Assembly: GCA_010015655.1 (NCBI GenBank)
Contig: ML976759.1
Span: 124,001-188,000 of the forward strand
DNA length: 64,000 nt
Direction: 5' to 3'
Origin: Bimuria novae-zelandiae CBS 107.79
Lineage: Eukaryota; Ascomycota; Dothideomycetes; Pleosporales; Didymosphaeriaceae
A model generated the notes under the pieces. It did not search any database. It was not told the DNA's origin and was given only the letters and a program-made list of their open reading frames with translations. Position numbers and translations under genes: made by a program. Positions 22,908 to 33,600 of the stretch are shown one piece after another. Each line of letters opens with the position of its first letter. The first letter of the stretch is position 1.

Positions 22908-25231
22908 TCACTGTACCTCAAGGTACATTTCCTCCCAACTTTGGAATTGATTCCATATCCTTGAAGCGGCGTACAAAGTCTTTGCCAAGCAATCAAACAT
23001 ACCGTGCCGTTCAAACCCCCGGGTAGTCCCACCCGCCCGTCGTGGTACTTCCACAAGGACAAGTTCATAAACCACCGGCTCATACACCCGGTTCCAGTCG
23101 TTGACGTCCCAGCTCCGTGAACCCATAAAAGCAACCGCCAGAAACACAGGCGATGTTAACAGGGCTTCGTCAGGCTGCTGCATCGAATGGTCCGGATTGA
23201 TGTTCAAAAGACCGAGGTCCAGTATCGTTCTGATTGATTCATCTCCGCCATTTCGACGCACGCTGTACCGTCGCGAATTATTAGGTGCAGGTGCGTATTC
23301 CAGAAGCACGCGCCGAGCCGGGGCCTTGATTCGAAGCACTGCCTCACGTACAGCACCAAACGGGGCTCTCACATCAACGAGCTCCCGGCGCACCACAGCT
23401 ACTCTCCACACCCACTGCCACGACGGCTCGCCCTCATGATCCCTATATACTTCTGTAAATGCGAACTCCACTGCTCTTGTGACGCTCGTCCACGCCCAGG
23501 ACGGTGCCAGCCACTCCGGATCCCCATGCACTCTGCCATACCCTCTGTCAAAACGGGACCCCTTGGCCCACCACAAGAGATCCTGCGATTGTTTGCTGAT
23601 CCAGTGTCCCGCAACGTAGACGTCTCCGCCATGGAATTTCTGCAACCTGGTAGCGATGCCCGAGATGCCTAGAACCCTGTCTCGCGGGTATGTTAGATTC
23701 CTGCGGCAGTAGGACTCGATGGCACACTTCCAGAACTGGAAGTGAGAGAACCAGTCGCTGCGAGTCATGGGGTGATAAACGTCGGTGGCAAAGGTGAAGT
23801 AGTCGAAATGCGACCATTCATCTTTGCGGTGCGTGTAGCAGTTTCCATCGCGATGTTCGCAGAGGAAGCGTAATTGGCGGTGGCAATACTGCAGTATGCG
23901 TGCCGAGAGGGCATGTTCTTGGAACGCCCTACATAATCGGTCAATAAGATACACGTTTTTCTTAAAAAAAAAAAAAAAAAAAGGCCATCTCTGTAGCAAT
24001 CCGTAGGAGATTTCTGTTTCTGTCTCGTTATCGAAGCATACAAACACTGTTTTAGTTCAATTCTCCAGACGGGAAAACAAGTCTCTGGAGGTTCAAGAAG
24101 TATTACTTCTCCCTAATCGAACGCAGAACGAAACTGGAAACAACTCACCAACCCACGCGTATTAAGGGGCAGATCTCCTTCCTTACAGCTCAAACCTGCC
24201 CCCAACCTCGAGTGCCCCCATCATAACCACACTCCCGTCCGGATACTCCAACTGCAAGCCCAGGACATTCCTTTCAGCATCCCGTTTTTGCAAAAAGCCA
24301 TCAGCAGCCGAGTTCGCAGCTGAAGCTGCAATCGTGACAACCGCCCCGCTATAGATATCCGGCATCTTCGCAATCTCTGCATTGAACTCCTCCGCGTCGT
24401 CCTGCACAATGCAAAGCGCGTCTACCCAGAGGAACGAATATCCTAGCTGCGACGTCACCTGGATGGCGTCCTGTATCGTCCTGGGCAAGTAGACATAGTC
24501 CACAGCGCTGCCGCTTTGCTCTAGGCCCAGCTTGGTGGTCTTGTAATCTTGCACGCCGCCCAGCAATACGTCAAGACTACGAAAGGGTCTGTGTTATCAT
24601 GGTTCGGATGCGACGTTTCGATGATGCGCACGTCATACGTGCCTTCGAATGCTGTAATACGAAGGAGCTGCAATGGTGTAGTCCCCTCTCCTACCTCTTT
24701 GCTGTGATCATGTAGAGCGAGGCATTCCTGGATCCAGGATCGAGCCAGCTGATACGTCGCCGGAGAATCAGGGTCAACGTTCATTGGTCCTCTACCGGGA
24801 AATTGCTCGTAGTATCGGTCGGAAGGGTCGAGCACATTTACCCCTGGTCCGTTTCTAGATCCGAGGGGGTCGTATACTTCGTAAGTTGTTTTTGCTAACA
24901 TCCTACTGCGTTTTCTATGACCGAGGTGGTCTATTTGTATGCACAGCCTCCATCCGCTTGATTGGGTAAAATGCCATGCGTACTGGAGAGTCGGATGAGG
25001 CGGGAGCCCACCAAGCTTGATTTCGTTTATTTGTGAGGGCGTAAAAGATTGAAACAGCTGAAGGAATAATACGCACTTGGAATGCAAGGCTCGAATGATT
25101 TGCAGTCGCGTCAGCTGAAATGTTCTGTTCACAAGACCTTCATCCAAAAGTTCTGAATGTGTCGGAGGGTGAGAAAGAAAAGGCACTTGTAGAAGTATCG
25201 CCCGACAACGCTCGCAAGAGTGAGCCTCCAT
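22908..25231 (-). pseudogene. Broken HET-domain (heterokaryon incompatibility) protein
   Basis: Starts at MEAHSCERCRAILLQ (25231). The HET domain is spread over two frames: PFVVLTYCW in the first, then GVQDYKTTK, LPRTIQDAIQVTSQLGYSFL, WVDALCIVQDD and YSGAVVTIAASAANSAADGF in the second. The switch falls inside the conserved YCWGG block at about 24557-24560 and is explained by losing one G from a G run. After GGRFEL a stop or intron follows, then a segment with a T19 tract (minus strand) before homology resumes at AFQEHALSARILQYCHRQ, and the C-terminal part stays open to 22908. HET proteins trigger cell death in fungal self/non-self recognition. The frameshift in the core motif should abolish function. 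Confidence 0.8.
23964..23982. repeat. Homopolymer A19 run inside the HET pseudogene
   Basis: Nineteen A on the plus strand, again followed by GGC as in the A25 run at 17.9 kb. On the coding strand it is a T tract encoding a Phe run if translated, or could be a polypyrimidine tract of an intron. Confidence 0.9.
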
Positions 25232-25851
25232 TCTGACGATAGGAATGTGAGAATGAGTCGCCAATGCAGCAAGGCAACGACAGCTGGTCGCTATTGCCCT
25301 TCTTGGTACACAGCCACCGCGTCTCATCGAAGCATTAACAAGCGCGTGCTGAACAGTAAATCCATTAAAACAGAACCATGTTGTCAAAACAAGGGTGCTA
25401 TAAAGCTGCTATGTGCATCAGTTGGCGTGACTCAACATAGCGCTCTTGGTGCCGGGTGTCGTTCTCGCGTAGCACACTACAACCTCAATGTCCAAACTCA
25501 TCGAATCAACCAACTTCCACCGGACTGATACCTGTGTGGTGCGATGATCGACTAGAGGAAGATCTCAATATTGAACCACACCACGCATGAGCTCAAGAGC
25601 ACAGGAAAGCACAGCGATAGGAGCATAGCGCACAGCAAAACCGCAAGGTCGCTCTGTAAAACCTGCCGAGCACAGGACGCCTACGCAGTGCATCAATCTT
25701 CCTCAGTTCCACGCTCCGTCTGCCACGACCACTCCCCGGGATAGTTCTCACTGCCCGGTTGAGAGCCTTCAAACTGCTCCACGAGCTCGCACTCGGCACC
25801 TTCTCCCTTTCCTCTACACCTAAGTCTTTATGCCAACCTGCGTGTACCTGC
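25232..25851. other. Intergenic between HET pseudogene and EXPERA gene
   Basis: About 620 bp. Presumed former promoter of the HET gene and 3' flank of the EXPERA gene. No coding signal. Confidence 0.5.
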
Positions 25852-27195
25852 TCAAACCTTCTTATTCTTATTCAGATAGTTCACCAAATCCACCATCTCA
25901 GCGTGGCTCATGGCCGAGCTCATAGCGCGATACCCTTCCCACAGGATCCAGACGGGGAATGCGACCCAGAGGCCATTGAAGGTGACGAGATACAGCCAGC
26001 TGTCACATGTCAGCCAGCGTGCCAGCGAAGAGGGTGTGCATGCGGGTCCAGACACGCCTCGTCGAATTGCCAACGGGGACCTGCATAGCGGGCCGGGGGC
26101 CCACAAGCCTACGGGTTTTGCTGCAGGGACTGCTGGCGTGTCCGCGGCGGCTACGAGGTCGTTGCGGAACAGTGCGATTGGGTTTGCCGAGCAGGCCCAG
26201 CACGATGCCAACACCATCACCAGCAAAATATCTTTATAGCAAGAAAGAATGCAATGAAAAAGGGAGGGAAGACTTACAGATACATCCAATTACTGGTATC
26301 CAGATTCGGGCTGCCGGTGAACCACTCCGGCGCGAAGGTCATCCAGCCTGAGGCGGTGAAACACGTGTCAGTGCAATGTCCACATAGCCGAAGCGAGACG
26401 AACACGTCGGACAGGACCCACATGTCGCCTCACGCCTCGAGATGAGTCGGCAAAACAGAATGCGTGTTGGTAAATAGATAGAAAGCGGGTGACTGTACCT
26501 CCGTAAAGCTCTGCTGTTGCAAGCATGATCATCCAGAACCAGCGTTTGAGCGCGCCTTTGCGCTCTTCGCGGCGCAGGAGCACGCATATGTACACTGCGT
26601 GGTGTTAGCATGCATTCCTCTTTGCAGAATATGTTCTCTTCGTTATGAAACGGTGACCACTTCGCAGTTTATGGGTGCACTTACACGCCAACGGTGCCCC
26701 GACGAACACGGTCAACACCTCCAGACTCACGACGCCCAGATCTGTCCCTCCCCACCTGCGGTCCGCCTTCGCATACTCCTGCCACAGCCTAGAGAACACG
26801 CCCTCGCCATAGTTGGCCCCGTATATCCGGTCCTCTCTTCCCAGCCAGTACACATCCGGCGGCGTCAGCAGCTTAATCCGCGGATGCTTCCTCGACGCGA
26901 CACTGAAGCTCGTCGGTAAGCTGTAGCTCACGAAGAAGCAGTTCCACAAGAACGAGCCCTCAAAGAAGAGGTGGATCAGCGCATCGAAGAGGTGCCACAC
27001 GAACAGGACGCGGGTCTTGACCGTCGAGGTGCGTGGTAGGAGGCGGATGGAGCCCGCGTAGGCGGCGCCGAGCAGCGAGAGGAAGAAGAGGAGAGAGAGA
27101 ACGGTGGTGCCGTCTATCTCAGGGCCCGAGCGAGGTGCCGGCGGCGGCGGCGGTGGAGGTGGAGGAGCAGCTTTGGAGCCGCCCCAGAAGCTCAT
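25852..27195 (-). CDS. EXPERA/EBP-family protein (sterol isomerase-like)
   Basis: Four exons: 27195-26685, 26594-26499, 26347-26278 and 25999-25852, 274 aa. All three introns (90, 151, 278 nt) have GT...AG ends and compatible phases. A poly-Pro N-terminus (11-20) precedes about five membrane helices. The EXPERA domain resembles mammalian emopamil-binding protein, the delta8-delta7 sterol isomerase of the ER. Residues matching those needed in human EBP are visible: His75 and Glu79 (IHLFFEG), Glu159 and Thr162 (SLEVLTV), Asn234 and Trp237 (FNGLWV), plus LWQEYAKADRRW. Fungi normally use the unrelated Erg2 for this step, so this enzyme may act on another sterol or terpenoid. The activity is inferred. 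Confidence 0.88.
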
Positions 27196-28376
27196 GGTTC
27201 CTGTGCTGCGTCGTACGGCCGAGGCAGGCCGACAGTCGACGACGTCGTCGGTGTGCTTTCGTCCGAGCTTCAATCACACGGAACGCACACGAGCCGCCGG
27301 AAGGAAGAATAAGTTCCTGGCAAGTTGACAGTGCGTCCAAGGAGATGCACGATGCCCCGTTGACATGTGTGGGGTGAAGCCCGCCTAAGCAGGGTCCAGC
27401 TCACCGCCTTACCCAAACCAGTAACGCAGCCTCCGGACTATGGTCACGCGCGCTGGAAAAGTCACGATCCAGGCCTATTGGCTTCATTGAAGAGAGATTA
27501 CCGCTTCGTAGCCGCCAAAGTCCTCTACGGACTTCGGCCTCTGCTCCCCCTCCTCTTCTTTTATTCACACGAACGCCTCCTCGCGGAACTTCTGCCTCTC
27601 CTCGTCTACTCTCTCTCTACTTCGACCGCGCAAGAACATCAAGAGACGGTATTGATTATGCACATATTTTGCATTTACTAGGTATAGGCGGCCAGTCCAC
27701 ATCGCCCTCTCAACTCAAAACATCCCAGAACAACCCCAGACCAGACACACATGACACGAAGCCTCGACAACTGGCGATAACAATTTGACCCACTGACACA
27801 AACCGGATGCTATTGCATTCTCGAACCCATCGGCCATCGACCTTGGACGAAAACAAATGCCGCATGTGAATAACTGACAGGACAACCTAGAAATCTAGCA
27901 ACCAAACACTTTTGCTTCCCATCGATATGAGCGAGGGTCAAGCGTCCGAAAACCAATGCGCCAAAAACCTAGAGTGGAGTTGTTGCTCGGCTGCGAAGAA
28001 CCATACAACCATTCGGAAAAGAGAAAGAACAAAGATTAGGAATGTAGAGCAACGCCTTCCCAAGCCGCCAAAACGCCAGTGCGGAAAAGACATGCAAGTG
28101 TAAAGGACTGTCCGGAAAATGCAGCAGGAAAGCCTTCCGGAAACATGCTGAAAAAGAAAGCGCGACACTGGGTCAGCGCCGGAAAGACGTCAAAAACACA
28201 GAATCGCAGGGCTGATCGACTTCGCTATGTTGCCGAGTTGAAAGAGACTCGTGAGCGTCGGCATGAAAACGTCCGCTCCACTCATCTACCATCAAGTCGA
28301 CTCGTAATCGTTGTCTTCGTGGCCAAGGAAATTCGTTACATCTTATTCCTCCTCCGAGCCGAACCCCCATGCAAGC
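27196..28376. other. Intergenic, promoter of EXPERA gene
   Basis: About 1.2 kb without a supported gene. Contains the upstream region of the EXPERA gene and the 3' flank of the PP1-subunit gene. Confidence 0.45.
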
Positions 28377-30608
28377 CTAAACACAGGCTTGGGGAGTGTG
28401 GTTCTGCTCGGGGAAGATACCACCGTGCATGGAGTACCCGTACTGGAACGAGGTTGCCATGCGGTCCTCAGGGCCGGAACCTGTTACTGGGCCTGGCGAA
28501 GTGGACCGGGATAAAAAAGGACTGCGAGAAGCAGACCTGGAATCAATGTCGTTAGCTCCGTCAACCAAGACTGGGAGAGTAGGAGACGGTGGACTGTTTG
28601 ACGCAGACGACGTGGTACTACCGGAACCCAATGGAGCATTCAAAACATATTCTATTGCTTCATCCGTATGTGAGTTCTTGGTCGTCGGGGTACCCTCGTT
28701 AGGGGATCCTTTTGAAGGTGTGCCAAACTGAGAGGACGATTAGTACTAGTCTTCGGCCATTCCGGTGGGACGGGAACGTACAAAGCAAAACTTCTGGATC
28801 AACTCGTTGTATTCTGCCGACTGGAGGTCCGGTTTCTCGGTGGACAGACCGCCAGGTCGAGTACCCGGAACAGGTGCAGCAAATACTTGAGGAGCAGCGG
28901 CTTTATTGAAGTAGTCCTGGGACACTTTGTTGGCACCATTGGGGGTAAGCCCGCTGCGCTCTCCGAGAACACTCTGGGCAGTTGACAAAGCCGCCGAGAG
29001 CGATGCACCGAAATCGTACCTGGTGGAGAACGCCTGACCCGCAGGCTGACGACCGGTGGCCTGGTCTGGATAGAGACTACCGCGCTTGCTCCTGGGCTTC
29101 AAGCGAATCGATGTACTAGGTGTTTCTTTGATCTGAGCACGGCTTGGGCCGAAGGCAAACTTGGATCCGAACTCAGTGCTGAAGTCGTCATCGAAAGAGC
29201 CTGCGGGCATGGAGCGTGGGCGTTGGCCTGTAGGTGAGTGACGGCTACGAGGAATAGCGCGAAGAGTACCAGAGCTACCCCGAGTGGGGGCAGGCTTAGC
29301 CTTCTTCACGAAGTCTACCTGGTAGTTAATGGAACCATTATTGTCCCAGAACTCTTGGCCATTGACTTGGTAGCGCACACAGAGGAGCAAAGTCTTCGAC
29401 TCAAGGTTAGCTTGATCAGCCAACTTGATGTTGAAGTTGAAACGGTCGTAGCCATCATCCTTCTGCTTTCGGCGCACATCCTGGTTGTAGTCAGCGACTA
29501 CCTCGGACGTTGTCTTCCAGTAGTCGAGTGTGAAGCGAGCTACGACAAGCTTGTTGAAGGCAATATTAGCGCATGCCACAGTCCCGACCAACGTCTTGTT
29601 ATCAGAGGCCAGGAATATCCGCTCGACACGAACAGGCATGGTCTGACGTTCATATGAGTCGGCCGCGGGGAAATTAGCGAGCTTGATCTCCCATTCGGAC
29701 TCTGTCTCTTTCTGGTTGTAGAAGGGGTACTCGCTTTCGCTGTCGTATGTCTCGACGGGCGAGGAGCCAGCACTCACAGCGATGGGGCGGTCCACTTGGA
29801 GGAAGTGGCGCACCTGCTCGATGTCTTCGTTGAAATGCACAGCCTTGGAATACGTGGGTGTTCCCGGCATGCTGGAAGGACGTCGGCGCGAGGCGGGACG
29901 AAGAGCAGGCTTCACCAACTCGCCGGACTTCTTGCGAAGCAGCGGCGGCTTTATCCGCAACTCGTCATCTTCAACATCGCTTCCTTCGCTAGAGCTGATG
30001 ACCAGGCTTTCCGTGCTCATGATAACGTTGTGGGTGGAAAGTGTAATCTCACTTGAGGAGCGCGAGTGAGAGATCTTCCTGGCGTTAGCAGAAAGAGGTC
30101 GAGCCGGAGTGTTAGACGCGGCCGAGTTGACTGGGGTCTCCATGGAACCATCACGGTTTGGTGATCCCTGGCGTTTTACGGGAATGTGCTGTAGTGCCTC
30201 TTGGAGCTCCTTAAGGCTGCCAATATTCCGTCCACGGTCCTCATCATCGTCCGAGGAGTCAGGTGGTGTAGTGATGGCACCTGCCGGGACCAGAGAATTA
30301 TTCACAGGGGAGGGAGACTGGCGGAGGCTTCCATGTGCAGACGGGCCGCGGCTTTGATGGGCATCCGTAGAGGGCGTCCCGCCGTTCGTCTGGCCATTGG
30401 CAGCTGTGTTGTTCGCGGTCGAGGAGGATGATGACCGGCGGTGCTTGACTAGATAGGACGCAGAGTGTGATCGGGGCAGCGACGGCCTGTGCACATTGGC
30501 TGACGAATGTAGGAGTTGATCAGCGTAAGAATGCGTGCGGCTGAGTATAGGACTGTTGGGTTTTGAGGTGGTTGGCGACCGCGTCTGGGAGGGCGGCGTG
30601 TAAGGCAT
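28377..30608 (-). CDS. Glycogen-targeting PP1 regulatory subunit (CBM21)
   Basis: Two exons, 30608-28782 and 28727-28377, 725 aa. The 54-nt intron has a GTACGT donor, a TACTAAT branch site and CTCTCAG acceptor. The N-terminal 240 residues are Ser-rich and probably disordered. KAVHF (255-259) fits the RVxF docking motif for PP1. Residues about 325-433 form a CBM21 domain (RVERIFLAS, KLVVARFTLDYWKT, NGQEFWDNNGSINYQVDF). Such Gac1/Pig1-like proteins bring PP1 to glycogen and activate glycogen synthase. If the intron is retained, translation stops after VRSRPTGMAED (620 aa). The last residues are uncertain. Confidence 0.9.
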
Positions 30609-33600
30609 TCGGTCGGCTGAGATGGACCGGGAGTGGAGTTGGATAAGGTGAAATTATGGGAAGCGCGGAAACATTAGAAGCCAGAGGTATTAAACGGGGA
30701 ATCTGCCAGCACAGTCAGAATTATGCGTTTGTGGTTAAGACAACGTGCGCAGGTGAAAAAGCGCTGACAAAGAACAGGTGATGGCGACAGACAGCCATAT
30801 AAAACGCTCTGATACACCCACGTGAAGTTGAATTGAGCAAGCCTCACTTACAGAAGGTTCGCGAAAAGCGGCTCGGGGGAAGAGCTCCTAGGCCGGCGTA
30901 GGGAAAGATGGCGACGCTGGCGGACTTCACAGCTAGTCAAAGCTGCGAGGACGACGCCGGCGACGGATTCAGGCGGTTCAGGTCGAAATGTGACCGTGGG
31001 TGGTGTGCGAAGCGTCTCTGGGACTGCTGCAAGAACGATGCCGGTGACTTCCGTTCTCTATCAACGGGACGGACAGGCAGGTACACACCGGGGAGGAAGG
31101 TGCGCTCGGGTGCCGGTGGTGTGGAGGGGTGATGTGGAGGGGTGGTGGAGAGGGGCTGTCAGTGTCAAAGCCGGATCTAAACAGCGCAGCGAGACGGGTT
31201 AGATAAAGGCTGGCAATGGCCTGGAGGTGTGTGGAGAGGAAAAAGAGGAGTTGTGTTGGGAAAGCAACTATTGGGGGCAGCGCATTTGGCATCGCGCGCC
31301 GCCGGGATCAATGGCAAGAGATTCGAGGCCAGGCCTGCGCACTGGCCGAGCTTGCAGAAGCGAACATTTTAGGCCGTGTTCAACAGACCAGGATGAGAAC
31401 CAAGGATCAGGGAAGAAGACGCAGGTTGACGGCGCCAACGCCAGCCAAGCGGCCTCTGCGGCACCGACCGGCTTTTGCTGCAGTTTGCTGGGAGTTGGGA
31501 GCCTGTGCGCGCGGCATCCGAGTGAACTAGACGACTCTACTCGATAACTCGCGCGCAGGTATCGCGACCTGCGCCGACGGGCGGAGCGGTTTGTCACTCT
31601 TTCGCCGCGCCTTTGCGGTGGCTCTTTGTCGGACCTCCCTCTTGCCAACACGGACGGCGCGACGCGAAACAGTGGAACAAAGGCGCACCCCAGTGCTTCG
31701 CACTCCGCCGGGGCACAGGCGTTCCGTGAACGGCGTGCTCGCGCACACATGCATTCTCTCTATCAAAGTCTATCTCGGGCTGACGTTACTCACTTGCACA
31801 AGAGCGTCTACTATCCAGATAAGAATGCTACAAGCTGTTGACAACATAACTCCGGTACCGCTCGCTGACGCCGCACCGTTTTGCTTTTGCAACGTCTTTT
31901 TGCTGTCTTGGCTGTTCTTACAGCCTGCCTCTGGCGAGCGCGGCGTGGGCCAACTGCCTACGCTCGGCCCACATGACGAAAGAAGGCGCCCGAGCTCTCA
32001 CCCGCTAATTTATGATATCATGCTCGCTAGATGCCCGTGCAAGAACAAAACCGCAGCTTCTCGTCTTGTCGTCGCTCGAGCGGCGAATGCAACGCAAAGT
32101 GTGGTGGTGCTGTTGAGCACGTTGGTCTTGGTGATGTGCCGGGGGATTTGCGCTGCATTGCGGTACCTGAAGGCGCCAAAGATAAGGGTGCCGCGCTGCC
32201 GTCCGCCTTTGTTGTCGCCGCCCGCTGAATTTTTCCCCTCCTTCTTACCAAAGCTTCCAGCATAGGATGATCATTGCCGTTCGCGAAAGAGCGGTCGGCC
32301 TTCTATCCAATCAGCGCTCTTATGTGGGGACGCTAGGAGCTCATCCATGCGCCACAGCTCCATGACCCCTCCACACCCATGCTCTCCGTCAAACAACCTC
32401 CAGCGGCCAACAGTGGTTCGATATGCTTTTGGCTTGCCCCCGCTCTAACATCTCCTCCTGTGCTGCACCCACACTCACAGACGCGGCCTCCACATTGCCA
32501 TCGCACGGGGGAGCCCTGCGGACGTAGATGGTCGAGGACAGAGTGTCCATCTCCGCTGCGCAATCTGCAAGTATCGCGGGCACCGCTTGGCGAGATGAAA
32601 CTTCCGTCGTCCGTGCTTGCATCCCAAGGCTTACGACACCACCCTCCCATAACATCCGTAATATGTCTCTACTCCGCCCGCCCAGCACTTCGAAATCAAG
32701 GCCATGCAGCTTACAGTACGCGTTGTCGCTGAAGAGCATGCCCCGCACTATCATCTCAGGCCATGCCAAATGTTCATGCAGCTAGCTATCCTCACCCCTC
32801 ACACGATTCTGACATGGCAGCGGATCGTATAATCCACTCTGCGTGCTAGGCAGCTGTGGTCCTGCCGACTCGAGCCTGTGCCGTTCAATTGCGACACTCG
32901 ACTCAGGATGGCAATAACAATGAATGGCCTGATCTCAAACCAGCTTACCTGCGGCAAGGTTTTCCAAGCCCCCATTACTGATCTCAAAATATCGGAGCTT
33001 GTCGATCACGCAGATGGCCTGGCAGTATCGGAGCAGTCGAAACTGATGCGGCAGCATGCTTGCTAGACGCAGACGCTAGCAGAGAGTTCCACACCCCGAT
33101 ACCGCGGGAGACCAAGATGCATTTGTGAAGCAATCACGATGTCTCTCAAACGGGCATGTTGTTATTTGACTTGAAGGTCCGACCGTGTGTCCCGCGCGGG
33201 GGTCCACTTCGCGCCTGCGGTTAGAGAATTTAGAAACGGCAGAATGTTGGCACCGCCCACTGACATGCGGCGGACAGCCATCATCAGCTCACCGCCCGCG
33301 GACCGCAGCAAGCGTTAAAGTTTATCGTCATCGATCTGCCTCCAGAACGCCGATCGCTACAACGACCTCCGCCAACCACTAAGCCACTTCGTCCCTCACG
33401 CCGAAAGGTCCTTGCATCGCAAACGCAAGACGGCTATCGGGCGCAGTCGTGCCTGTTTCACCGTTGCTCTCGTTAAAGGAGCCTCAAGAGGCTCAATTTA
33501 CCACAGTGCTCAATTTCAAAATCTTGGTCGCGAGATTGCCGTCGCGCACATCAAATGGAAGCGAGCTCGTATCAACCCGAACCCGGAGTTGGACGCTATC

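Noticed and set aside
31591..32265. 224-codon plus-strand frame
   Set aside because: No ATG at its beginning, composition very rich in Arg, Ser and Thr, overlapping frames equally open; no motif.
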